This document shows, one piece after another, positions 16,697-25,537 of a stretch of 64,000 nt of DNA. Both the position numbers and the translations under genes were made by a program. Position 1 is the stretch's first letter; each line of letters starts with the position of its first letter. Location of the stretch: NCBI GenBank assembly GCA_021162935.1, contig JAGGXR010000074.1:20444-84443 (forward strand), in the 5' to 3' direction. This DNA comes from Deltaproteobacteria bacterium (GTDB taxonomy: Bacteria; Myxococcota_A; Polyangia; HGW-17; SLPX01). The notes beneath the pieces were generated by a model. The model ran no database searches, had not been told where the DNA came from, and saw only the letters and a list, made by a program, of their open reading frames with translations.

Positions 16697-17814
16697 CGAG
16701 AACCCATTGTTCCGCCGTGGCGATCCCAACCCTTCTGACCGCCTGTGCAGCCATCGTGCTCATCGGTCTACCGGCCTGGGCTGCTCCCGACGATCAGCCG
16801 ACCGATCACACGACCACCACGGACCAGGAGGGGACTGCAACGAACGTCGGCCATGATCAGGCTGAAAACCGCCCAAACAGCGCCGACGACCAGCCGGGAG
16901 AAAACGATTCGGAACGGCCCGATGAACTGTCGAAGGAAAACCGGTCTGGATCGAACGAGGCCGGAGAAGCAGCGACGACGCGTGACGCAACCGGTTCGGC
17001 ATCAGGCGCTCACTCGACATCCGCAGGGTCGAGGCAAAACACCGACGAATCGGAACCCCTGCCAGCCGAGTCGCTCGTGGCCGACTTTCGTACCCGAAAG
17101 GACATCGAAAGCCCGCGCCACTGGATGTTCGAACTGAAGTTTGGTCCCTACAAGCCGGACGTGGATGCGGAATCCGGTCTGTCGGGCCACCCCTATCGAG
17201 ACGTATTCGAATGCCTGCCTGGTCACTCGTGCAGCAAGTGGGCAGGATACACGGTCATGTCCCAGGCCGAGCTGGACTTCCAGGTCTGGAAGGGCTTCGG
17301 TTCTCTGGGTATCGCCGGCACCATCGGCTACTTCCGCATCAAGGGCAAGGCGCTCCAGCCCGAAGACCCATCTGTGCCCTACGACCCGGATTCGAATCCC
17401 TACATTTACTCGGGCGACACGACGACCATGAATCTGCTGCCCTTCGTGCTCCAGGTGGTCTATCGGTGGGACTACGCAGCGATCAAATGGGGCGTTCCCA
17501 TCGTGCCTTACGTGAAGGGAGGCGCGGTCTGCACCGTGTGGTGGATCGAAAACGGCAATGGAGACGTGGCTCGATTCGGCAACGGCACCAAGGCCAGAGG
17601 CACCACGTTCGGGTACGAGATCAACCTGGGAATCGCCTTTCTGCTCGATGTGCTCGAGCCGTCCGCCGCCAAAACGATGGACCGAGAAATCGGGATCAAC
17701 CACAGCTACCTGTTTGCGGAGTTCGTCCATTCACAGGTCCGCTGGGCGGTGCACGACCGCATGCGTCTGGGCATGCCGGCCACCTTCCTGGCGGGCCTCG
17801 CGTTGGAGTTCTAG
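16693..17814 (+). CDS. Outer-membrane beta-barrel protein (myxobacterial type)
   Basis: 373 residues from ATG 16693, overlapping the upstream stop. The signal peptide runs to GLPAWA. About 100 residues of low-complexity polar sequence follow, then a domain starting RHWMFELKFGPYKPDVDAES with PYRDVF, ELDFQVWKGFGSLGIAGTIG and alternating aromatic/hydrophobic strands to the end (LGMPATFLAGLALEF, a C-terminal Phe as in barrels). This resembles the MXAN_2562-like barrel family, as recalled. Role unknown: probably an outer-membrane partner of the CFI-box protein with which it is translationally coupled. truA follows three bases after the stop. Confidence 0.72.
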   Translation: MTRTHCSAVAIPTLLTACAAIVLIGLPAWAAPDDQPTDHTTTTDQEGTATNVGHDQAENRPNSADDQPGENDSERPDELSKENRSGSNEAGEAATTRDATGSASGAHSTSAGSRQNTDESEPLPAESLVADFRTRKDIESPRHWMFELKFGPYKPDVDAESGLSGHPYRDVFECLPGHSCSKWAGYTVMSQAELDFQVWKGFGSLGIAGTIGYFRIKGKALQPEDPSVPYDPDSNPYIYSGDTTTMNLLPFVLQVVYRWDYAAIKWGVPIVPYVKGGAVCTVWWIENGNGDVARFGNGTKARGTTFGYEINLGIAFLLDVLEPSAAKTMDREIGINHSYLFAEFVHSQVRWAVHDRMRLGMPATFLAGLALEF

Positions 17815-17817
17815 ATT

Positions 17818-18849
17818 TTGGTCAGGACGCCCCAGCCGCCCAGGCGCATCCTGCTCACGGTGGCGTACGACGGCACGAACTTCTCCGGATGGCAGGTTCA
17901 ACCAAACGTCCGCACGGTCCAGGGGGAACTGGAGGCCGCCGTCTCTGAGATGGAGGGCCGCCGGGTGCGTGTACGCGGCGCCGGTCGCACCGATGCCGGC
18001 GTGCATGCGCTGGGCCAGGCCGCAACATTCACCACGTCTGGGTCGATTCCGCCCATGGGATATCTCAAAGGGCTGGTCTCCCTGCTTCCCGATGACATGG
18101 CCGTCACCGCGATCCGGCAGGTGCCCGACCACTTCGTCATCCAGACCTGGCCCGTGATCAAGCTCTACCGCTACACGTTCTACGAATCCGTGTTTCGCGA
18201 CCCGTTTCTGGAACGCTACGCCATCAGGACCCATGTCCACCTGGACGTGGACTCCATGAACCGGGCCGCGCAGTATCTGCTTGGCGCCCACGACTTCTCG
18301 TCTTTTCGTGCGGCGGACTGTGAACGGAAGACCGCGGTGCGCCGCATCGACCAACTCACGGTCACCCGGTCGTCCAACCTGGTCACCCTGGACGTCATGG
18401 GGCCGGGCTTTCTGAAGAACATGGTACGTATCGTCGCCGGAACACTGCTCCAGGTGGGCCTGGGGCGTTGGCCCGCCACCCGGATCGCCGACATTCTCGA
18501 AGCCAGGGACCGAACCAAGGGCGGCCCCACGGCCCGAGCCAAGGGACTCTGCCTCGTCTGGGTGCGGTATCGAGACATCGAGCCTGCCGTCCCGCCCGGC
18601 AACTGGCTGGATCCGACCTGGCCCATGATTCTGGGACCTGCTGCGGGCGCAGCCCCCGAGCCAGCGCCCATTTTGGACTTCACCACGAAATCGGCGACCT
18701 GGGACGACGAACCGACGGCCGACCCGCCCGACGCCCCGGCAGGCAAACGAGACGACGTTTCAGATGGTGACCCCACCGGCCCACGGGCCGGCGAGCACGA
18801 GAGCGGCCCCACGGGGAAACCACCCGGCACGGGAAACGAGCAGCCATGA
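17818..18849 (+). CDS. truA: tRNA pseudouridine synthase A with a C-terminal extension
   Basis: Converts uridine to pseudouridine at positions 38-40 of tRNA anticodon stems. The motif RGAGRTDAGVHALGQAA with the catalytic Asp is at about residues 55-60, preceded by VAYDGTNFSGWQ and followed by SFRAADCERKT and FLKNMVRIVAGTLLQVGLG, all typical of TruA. The start is a TTG at 17818, three bases after the barrel gene. Residues beyond about 260, where TruA normally ends, form an 80-residue Pro/Asp/Thr-rich tail with no recognisable domain. Its stop overlaps the ATG of the next gene (ATGA). Confidence 0.95.
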   Translation: MVRTPQPPRRILLTVAYDGTNFSGWQVQPNVRTVQGELEAAVSEMEGRRVRVRGAGRTDAGVHALGQAATFTTSGSIPPMGYLKGLVSLLPDDMAVTAIRQVPDHFVIQTWPVIKLYRYTFYESVFRDPFLERYAIRTHVHLDVDSMNRAAQYLLGAHDFSSFRAADCERKTAVRRIDQLTVTRSSNLVTLDVMGPGFLKNMVRIVAGTLLQVGLGRWPATRIADILEARDRTKGGPTARAKGLCLVWVRYRDIEPAVPPGNWLDPTWPMILGPAAGAAPEPAPILDFTTKSATWDDEPTADPPDAPAGKRDDVSDGDPTGPRAGEHESGPTGKPPGTGNEQP

Positions 18850-19595
18850 GGTGGCACAGGCGAAAAACCCTGAAGAAGTCGAAACCACGCGACGACCGAT
18901 CCCTGACGGACCGGATCCGCGCCTCGCTCCTCACCATGCGCGCCCAGTCCCGAGTGGTGACCATCGTGACCCTGCTGGGAATCTCGGCCTATTTTCTGTC
19001 CGTCCTGGCTTCCATCCCCACGACCGTCGCGCTCGTGCGCGTGCTTCCCCAAACCTTATCGTCCACCCTGTCCAAACTTCTGGTGGGCACTCTTGCCCTG
19101 GATCTGCCCAAGCTCATCGTTCTTGCGGCCATGGCGTATCCCATGGGCCGACTCCTGGCGGTCCGCCCCTGGATCGCCGTCCTGGGAACCATGATCGGCA
19201 TCTACGTCATGGATGGCGCCGTCAGCTGGGTGATGGGCTCACTCGACGCGGTCTGGCTGAACCGATACGCGGCGCCCAGCCGCCTCACGTTGATCGTGGT
19301 CACCTACCTGCTCACCTGGTGGCTCGCCCACCTGGGATGGAGGTCCAAACAGAAGCGTTCGGGTTTTGGCTCTCGATCCGAAACGCTGCAGGATGCCGGT
19401 CATTCGGCCGACAGCACGCAGACCAGTCCAGACGAACAGACATCGACCCGAGACGATCGAGACGAAGAAAAGGGTCAGGTCGCGGCTGCCATGGAACAAC
19501 CAATCGCTCAGCCCGAGCAGAACCAGCCAGACGTTCAGCCTGAACAGAACGCTCAGCCCGAGCAGAACGATCCAGACGGGCCCAACGAGACATGA
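18846..19595 (+). CDS. Membrane protein of unknown function with a Gln/Glu/Asn-rich tail
   Basis: 249 residues, translationally coupled to truA. Residues about 38-160 hold four probable membrane helices (LLGISAYFLSVLAS, LPKLIVLAAMAYPMG, WIAVLGTMIGIYVMDGA, LTLIVVTYLLTWWLAHLG). The C-terminal 80 residues are polar with repeated QPEQN units (AQPEQNQPDVQPEQNAQPEQ). No family was recognised. Its last 284 bases are antisense to the open frame of the CapA-like gene on the other strand. Confidence 0.7.
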   Translation: MRWHRRKTLKKSKPRDDRSLTDRIRASLLTMRAQSRVVTIVTLLGISAYFLSVLASIPTTVALVRVLPQTLSSTLSKLLVGTLALDLPKLIVLAAMAYPMGRLLAVRPWIAVLGTMIGIYVMDGAVSWVMGSLDAVWLNRYAAPSRLTLIVVTYLLTWWLAHLGWRSKQKRSGFGSRSETLQDAGHSADSTQTSPDEQTSTRDDRDEEKGQVAAAMEQPIAQPEQNQPDVQPEQNAQPEQNDPDGPNET

Positions 19596-20718
19596 CCGTC
19601 AGGTTCGTGCCGTATCGGGCCGACTGTTGGGCCAGACGGCCCAGGACCCGTCGGGCCATGAACCCACGAAGCAGCCGCGGCTGAAACCAGACGTATGGAT
19701 TCCAGTTGACCGTGTAGATGGGAAGCGCATAGGCTGCCTGCCACCGCCCGTCTGGTGACAGATCCACCAGCCCAACCAGGGAGAAGCGAGCCCGAATGTT
19801 GCCGGACCCGAAGGTGAAGTTTCCAAGCGAATAGAAAATGGGCACGCCTCGGTACCGCTCCATGGGTCCCATAATGTGCGTGCCACAGGCCACCACGATC
19901 TGGGCGCCCGCCTCGACCGCCTCGTGGCAGAGTTCCCGCTCGAAATCCGTGGGCAGGGCCTGATAGCGGCCGCCGATGTGCAGAAACACCACGACCAAGT
20001 CCGCCTGACTCCTGGCTGCTGCAATGTCGCGACGGAGTGCCTCGGGACGTGCCAGGGCCGCGCCAGCGCGCCTCGGCCCCGCTGCCAGGCCGACCATGGA
20101 CTGGATGCGGCCCGCAACCAACGTGTAGGGAGCGAGGTACCCGAGTAGGGCGACCCGAAGGGGCCCCACGTCCATGACCATGGCCCGATGCGCCTGCCGT
20201 TCGTTCCTGCCACCGCCGAAGGCGACAATCCCATTGTGCCCCAGATACCACCGCGTCTCGTCCAGACCGGCCGCGCCGCAGTCCAGACTGTGGTTGTTGG
20301 CCAAGGTCATGGCGCGAAAGCCGGCTCGATGGAGCGCGCCAGCCACTTCGGGCGGCATCTTGTACGACCATCGCTTCGCCCGATTCCGTCGGGCCCGAAC
20401 CGCGATGGGCCCTTCAAGATTTCCCACGAGCAGGTCCGCCGAGGCGAGCAACGGGCGCACGGCGCCAAACGGATAGTCGTAGCCCTTGCGTTTCAGGATG
20501 CGACGGCCCGCGTCCGCGAGCATCACGTCCCCGACAAAGGCAAGCCGAATTGCCCCCTTCTTGGGCGGCACGCGCACATCCTTGGCTCGCGCCAGAAACA
20601 ACGGCGTCATGGGGAAAAAATAGAAGTACTCGGTGAACGCAAGCGCGACCATGGGCAAGGAACAGGCCAAGACGACGGCCCAACGTCGCCGGGACCAACG
20701 TGCCAAAGGCCAATTCAT
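19312..20718 (-). CDS. CapA-like (PGA_cap) metallophosphatase-fold protein
   Basis: 468 residues from ATG 20718 to a stop at 19312. An N-terminal membrane helix (VVLACSLPMVALAFTEYFYF) is followed by a CapA-type domain: LAFVGDVMLADAG, ADLLVGNLEGPI, MTLANNHSLDCG, VVFLHIGGRY (HxG in place of the usual HWG) and VACGTHIMGPMERYRGVPIF with YSLGNF. Relatives are calcineurin-like enzymes linked to poly-gamma-glutamate capsule synthesis, but no capB/capC genes lie nearby, so substrate is unknown. The conserved domain ends near 19600; the last 95 residues are Arg/Ala/Glu-rich and antisense to the neighbouring membrane-protein gene, so they may be a run-on after loss of the original stop. The quoted HIMG stretch is broken for length. 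Confidence 0.85.
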   Translation of the reverse strand: MNWPLARWSRRRWAVVLACSLPMVALAFTEYFYFFPMTPLFLARAKDVRVPPKKGAIRLAFVGDVMLADAGRRILKRKGYDYPFGAVRPLLASADLLVGNLEGPIAVRARRNRAKRWSYKMPPEVAGALHRAGFRAMTLANNHSLDCGAAGLDETRWYLGHNGIVAFGGGRNERQAHRAMVMDVGPLRVALLGYLAPYTLVAGRIQSMVGLAAGPRRAGAALARPEALRRDIAAARSQADLVVVFLHIGGRYQALPTDFERELCHEAVEAGAQIVVACGTHIMGPMERYRGVPIFYSLGNFTFGSGNIRARFSLVGLVDLSPDGRWQAAYALPIYTVNWNPYVWFQPRLLRGFMARRVLGRLAQQSARYGTNLTVMSRWARLDRSARAERSVQAERLAGSARAERLVVPWQPRPDPFLRLDRLGSMSVRLDWSACCRPNDRHPAAFRIESQNPNASVWTSIPGGRATR

Positions 20719-21238
20719 GAGTACTCGACCACGACGAAATTGAACTTCATCCGAATCCTCGCAATCCATTGCGCCCAGGAAACAGGCAACAGCATCCATT
20801 TTTGCCCTGCAGACAGCCTGCTCCAACGCATATATTCTCGTTTCCACAATGCAATCAAGCAATTTGCCGCATCCAACCAAAGCACATGCCCGTCTCGCAC
20901 ACCCTCCCGGACGACAAGAACCCCCTCTCCGGGCCGAGCACAGTCCCGGTGACAGGATCTTGGCTGACACGGTCGACCGGTCCCCCCCCTTGTAGCGGTC
21001 GGACGATACGGCTACGAGAATCAAGTAAATCCTCATGGCTGTAGCATAAGATTTTTCTGGACAGGGGCGGATCGATAAATAGACTGACAGGTCAGTTCAA
21101 TCAACTCTGTCCTCCCCCTTTGGGAGCGAGCAAAGTGCGGCCCCAGGTGGGGCCACGAATATGATCCGAAACGGATTTCAGGGTATCGCCCCGAGACGGG
21201 CCCAGACCCTGATGGACATCATGAAAGGAGCATTGCAG
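20719..21238. other. Divergent spacer with candidate control elements
   Basis: No gene seen. It separates the CapA-like gene (minus) from the double-activase gene (plus) and holds the inverted repeat at 21083-21096. A GGCCCC-AGGT-GGGGCC hairpin at about 21138-21153 in the presumed leader could shape the mRNA; there is no T tract. Confidence 0.4.
21083..21096. promoter_or_regulatory. Inverted repeat, possible operator
   Basis: ACTGAC-AG-GTCAGT is a perfect 6+2+6 inverted repeat 143 bases before the start of the double-activase gene. Such short symmetric sites resemble TetR-family operators. No regulator gene is adjacent, so this is inference. Confidence 0.35.
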
Positions 21239-24200
21239 ATGAGCCTTCCGTACATGGGCATCGACATTGGATCCCTCTTCTTCAAGGTATATATCTCAAA
21301 CGGCCCAGAAAACTGGCCCAAGCACCTCTATCGACCCCATCACGGAAACCCCTACGAGGTCTTCCGCCAGGACATCGCTCCTTTGCTCAAGGAACATTCC
21401 TGCCATGTGATCGTCACGGGAAGTGTGGCAGACACGATTGCGAGTCGCCTGCATCTGACGCCCGTCGATACCTTGAAGGCGACGGTCGAGGCGGTGACGA
21501 ACCGATACCCGAATACGCGCAACATCATCGATATCGGAGGTGGAAGCGTCACGCTCATCCGTCTCGACGAGCAGGGCAAGTTCCAGACCTATTCCACGAA
21601 CACCCTCTGCGCTGCTGGAACCGGTTCGTTCCTGGACGAACAGGCGACCAGGCTGTCGGTGAGCTACGAGGATATGTCCCACTTTGCGGCTATCGAAAAT
21701 CCGCCGACCATCGCCACCAGATGCACGGTGTTCGCCAAATCAGACCTGATCCACCGCCAGCAGGAAGGCTACTCCAAGGAGCAGATGTGGGCGGGTCTGT
21801 GCCGCGGCATGTCCACCACCATGCTGCAGACGCTGCTCAAAGGCGCTCCTTTGCGTGGTGAGACGGTCATTACCGGTGGCGTGGCCCAAAACCAGGTGGT
21901 CATGCATTGGCTGAACCAGGTCAACGGAGTATCGGTCCATGCCTTCGACGAGGCGCATCTGTCGGGAGCCATCGGCTGCGTGGAGTTGGCGCAACGCGGC
22001 GCCGCACCGTCTGAAATCCGGGGCGGATCCGACCTTATCATGGGAACATCCGATTTCGAATACAAGCCGCAGGAATCTGAGTCAGACCGAGCCAAGCCCC
22101 TCATGCTCAACAAAACCAACTACCCTGACTTCACTGTGACTCGCGAGTACATCGACGAGCAGGACACCGAGGTCCGGTGCTACAATTGGCCTGAAAACGG
22201 CGAGATCGAAACCTACATGGGCATCGACATAGGATCAACGAGCACAAAGGCCCTCCTCATCGATAAGAATGGCGATGTCTACCTGGACATCTACCGCAAG
22301 ACCGCGGGCGAGCCTATCGAGGCCACCAAACGCCTGTTCGAGACCATCGAGGCTCTGTCCAAGGAAACGAACACCAAGGTGACCGTCAAGGGCTGCGGCA
22401 CCACGGGTTCGGGACGGAAGATCGTAGGCGCCGTGGTTGGCGCCGACCGCGTGATCAACGAAATCACGGCCCACGTGGCAGGCGCCATGAAGGTGGACCC
22501 CACCATCGAAACCATCTTCGAAATTGGCGGCCAGGACGCCAAGTACATGCGGACCATCAACGGCCACATCGCTGACTCGAACATGAATTACGTATGTGCC
22601 GCCGGAACGGGCTCCTTCGTCGAAGAGCAGGCTCGCAAGCTTGGTTTCGACTACAAAGCCATCGGAGCCAAACTCATCGGAATCGCCCCGCCCCGCAGTT
22701 CGGACCGCTGCACCGTCTTCATGGAGCAGGACATGCACCGCCTCCTTCGCCAAGGGTACTCCAAGGAAGAAGCCATGGCCGCGGTCATGTACTCGGTGGT
22801 CAAGAACTATCTCAATCGAGTCGTGGGCAATCGTCCGGTCAGCCAAAAACGCGTGTTCTTCCAAGGCGCCACGGCCAGAAACAAAGCGCTGGTGGCTGCC
22901 TTCGAAAACCTGCTCGACGTCGAAATCGTGGTCTCGCCTCTGTGCCACCAGATGGGTGCCTACGGCGTCGCGCTCGTGACTCAACAGTCGATGGAGCAGG
23001 CGAACGAAGAAACCGTGTTCTTCGGACTAGACCTCTCGCGTCGCTCCATCACCATGACTCAGGAAGTATGCGAGTTGTGTGCAAACAAGTGCCGGATCAC
23101 CTTCGCACACATCGAAGGAGTCGAGGCCACCCCGAGTTGGGGCTATGCCTGCGGTCGCGACCCGGACGACGACAAGATGAAGATCACCAAGAACTACGAC
23201 CTGTTCCGCAAGCGTCGTAAGCTCATGCACAAAAACCGCGGGCCCGAGTTACCCAAGGACGCTCCCGTGGTGGGCATTCCCATGTCCCTGACCATGTACA
23301 CGTACCTGCCCTTCTGGAAGACCTTCCTGGCGCACCTGGGATACCGGACAAAAATCTCCGGCAAGACCACGCCCGAAGTCGGGCAGAAGGGTGTCGAGAT
23401 CACTGGGGCTGATTTCTGCTATCCGGTCAAAATCTCGCATGGCCACGTGCGCACCCTGATCGAAAAGGGCGTGGACAAAATTCTCGTTCCGGCATTGATC
23501 AGTGGCAAGAATAACGAAAAGAGAGCCACGAACTCCCTGTATTGCCCGTACGTGGAAGGACAACCGGGCTATATTCGGACGGCGCTCGAACTTGCCGGCA
23601 TCGAAACCGTCGCCATCCTGGCGCCTCCGGTGGATTTCCGCTGGGACGAAGCGCGAGCCGCACGAGAGTTTGCCGAATCCCTTGGGAAGACCCTGAACGC
23701 AACAAAGCGCCAATTCGCCAAGGCATGGACCTTCGGACTCAAAGCCCAGCAGGAATTCGAGCAGGAAATGCAGGACACTGGACGCCAGGCGCTCGAAGAC
23801 CTCGAAAAGAACAATCAGTACGGACTGGTCATCCTGGGCAGACCATACAACACCGCGGATCCAGGAGCCAACCTGGACCTGCCGAACACGATCGCCGAAA
23901 TGGGCGGTGAGCTCGTCATTCCCATCGACATGATGCCGTTTTCTCAAGACATGGTGCCGGACGAATTCGTCAATATCTACTGGGCATACGGCCAGCGCAT
24001 CCTCGTGGCGGCAAGGACCGTGGCGGAAAATCCGCGACTCAACGCGGTTTACATGACGAACTTCAGTTGTGGACCGGACAGCTTCCTCCAAACCTACGCG
24101 GAAAAAGTAATGGGCACCAAACCCATGCTCATCCTCGAACTGGACGAACATGGTTCGGACGGCGGATACCAGACCAGAATCGAAGCCTTCCTGGACGTGC

Positions 24201-25519
24201 TTCGTCAACGCCGACATGCCCCTGAAGGAGCCCAGCGCCTCCGGCTGCCCTTTGTCACCGAACAGCAACTCAAGGACCGCACCATCTGGATTCCGCCCAT
24301 GCACAGCGTGGCGTCGACTTTCTTCGCGGCCGCCTTCCGCCGACATGGACTCAAATCAGAAGCCCTTCCCATGGAGGACCGAGAGGCCTATGAAATGGGC
24401 CGGCGTTCCAGTCGCGGATCCGAATGTCTGCCCACGGCAACCACCATCGGAGGCCTCCTGAAAAAGTTTCGGGACATCGATGCGGATCCAACCAAGCATG
24501 CCTATTTCATGGCAACGGCGACGGGGCCCTGTCGATTCGGCCAGTACACCCTTCTCCACAGGATGATCCTTGACAAGGCAGGCTACGAGGACGTTCCCAT
24601 CCTGGCCCCGGCTTCGTACAACTCGTATCAGGGTCTGTCCGAACCGCTACGCCGGAGCCTCTGGGACGCCATCATGGCTTCGGACATCCTGTACAAAATG
24701 CGTTGCAAGACCAAGCCTTATGAGGCGACCCCCGGCACCACCGAAGCGCTCACCGAGCAGTACATTCGGCGCATGGAGCGGGCCATCGAATCCAGTGGCG
24801 ACCTCGAAGACCTCGTGGCCCAGGCGGGCCGTGACTTCCTGGCCGTCCCGAGGGTACCAGGACTGACCAAGCCACTCATCGGCGTGGTCGGTGAGATCTA
24901 CGTGCGAAACAATACCTTCAGTAATGAAGACGTGGTGGGCGTGATCGAGGCAAACGGAGGTGAGGCCTGGGTGGCTCCAATTTCCGAATGGTTCCTCTAC
25001 ACATCGTACATGCAGCAGTGGTTCGCAAAGCGAAACGGCTGGAAGAGTGTGCTCACCCAGGCCCATAGCCTCTTGCTGAACCATTTCCTCTTCCGGAGCG
25101 AGAAACGCTGGCTGGACCTAGCAGGACCCATCCTCGCGGACCGACACGAGCCACCGGTGGAATCGACCGTGACGGCTGGCGCCGAATACATCGACCCGCA
25201 GTTCGAAGGCGAAGCCATCCTGACAGTGGGCCGAGCCATCGAATTCTCCAAGCAGGGAGCCAAGATGGCCGTAAACTGCTCGCCATTCGGCTGCATGCCC
25301 GGCCAGACCACGACGGCCATCTTCCAGAAGGTCCAGCAGGAACTCGGCATGCCGGTCCTCAATATGTTCTACGATGGAACGGGCGACCTGAACTCGCGCA
25401 TCGCAGTGTTCATGGCGAACCTCACGGACCAGACTCCAATCACGAAGGCTGAAGTGGAACCCACATTGCCCATGCCCGAAATCGGCATCCATCCCGACCA
25501 TACCCGCGCCACGAACTAG
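21239..25519 (+). CDS. Giant BadF/HgdC-type double activase fused to a 2-hydroxyacyl-CoA dehydratase-like region
   Basis: 1426 residues from ATG 21239 (AAAGGAG eight bases upstream; ATGs at 21161-21224 are less likely). Two ASKHA ATPase domains stand in tandem: MGIDIGSLFFKVY near residue 5 and MGIDIGSTSTKALLIDKNG near 326. Each keeps the two cysteines that hold the [4Fe-4S] cluster at the dimer interface of known activases: CAAGTGSF plus TRCTVF in the first, CAAGTGSF plus DRCTVF in the second. A Cys-rich joint follows (CELCANKCRITF, near 618), then DUF2229 and HgdB-like segments (GADFCYPVKISHG, LILGRPYNTADPG as VILGRPYN, NFSCGPDSF, ATATGPCRFGQY). Such long fusions are known but of unproven function; activation of an acyl-CoA dehydration or reduction is inferred. 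Confidence 0.88.
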   Translation: MSLPYMGIDIGSLFFKVYISNGPENWPKHLYRPHHGNPYEVFRQDIAPLLKEHSCHVIVTGSVADTIASRLHLTPVDTLKATVEAVTNRYPNTRNIIDIGGGSVTLIRLDEQGKFQTYSTNTLCAAGTGSFLDEQATRLSVSYEDMSHFAAIENPPTIATRCTVFAKSDLIHRQQEGYSKEQMWAGLCRGMSTTMLQTLLKGAPLRGETVITGGVAQNQVVMHWLNQVNGVSVHAFDEAHLSGAIGCVELAQRGAAPSEIRGGSDLIMGTSDFEYKPQESESDRAKPLMLNKTNYPDFTVTREYIDEQDTEVRCYNWPENGEIETYMGIDIGSTSTKALLIDKNGDVYLDIYRKTAGEPIEATKRLFETIEALSKETNTKVTVKGCGTTGSGRKIVGAVVGADRVINEITAHVAGAMKVDPTIETIFEIGGQDAKYMRTINGHIADSNMNYVCAAGTGSFVEEQARKLGFDYKAIGAKLIGIAPPRSSDRCTVFMEQDMHRLLRQGYSKEEAMAAVMYSVVKNYLNRVVGNRPVSQKRVFFQGATARNKALVAAFENLLDVEIVVSPLCHQMGAYGVALVTQQSMEQANEETVFFGLDLSRRSITMTQEVCELCANKCRITFAHIEGVEATPSWGYACGRDPDDDKMKITKNYDLFRKRRKLMHKNRGPELPKDAPVVGIPMSLTMYTYLPFWKTFLAHLGYRTKISGKTTPEVGQKGVEITGADFCYPVKISHGHVRTLIEKGVDKILVPALISGKNNEKRATNSLYCPYVEGQPGYIRTALELAGIETVAILAPPVDFRWDEARAAREFAESLGKTLNATKRQFAKAWTFGLKAQQEFEQEMQDTGRQALEDLEKNNQYGLVILGRPYNTADPGANLDLPNTIAEMGGELVIPIDMMPFSQDMVPDEFVNIYWAYGQRILVAARTVAENPRLNAVYMTNFSCGPDSFLQTYAEKVMGTKPMLILELDEHGSDGGYQTRIEAFLDVLRQRRHAPEGAQRLRLPFVTEQQLKDRTIWIPPMHSVASTFFAAAFRRHGLKSEALPMEDREAYEMGRRSSRGSECLPTATTIGGLLKKFRDIDADPTKHAYFMATATGPCRFGQYTLLHRMILDKAGYEDVPILAPASYNSYQGLSEPLRRSLWDAIMASDILYKMRCKTKPYEATPGTTEALTEQYIRRMERAIESSGDLEDLVAQAGRDFLAVPRVPGLTKPLIGVVGEIYVRNNTFSNEDVVGVIEANGGEAWVAPISEWFLYTSYMQQWFAKRNGWKSVLTQAHSLLLNHFLFRSEKRWLDLAGPILADRHEPPVESTVTAGAEYIDPQFEGEAILTVGRAIEFSKQGAKMAVNCSPFGCMPGQTTTAIFQKVQQELGMPVLNMFYDGTGDLNSRIAVFMANLTDQTPITKAEVEPTLPMPEIGIHPDHTRATN

Positions 25520-25537
25520 CTGGCGCTGTTCAAGCCC

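Noticed and set aside
23249..24346. 365-residue minus-strand open frame inside the double-activase gene
   Set aside because: Antisense to conserved dehydratase-like motifs; no independent support.
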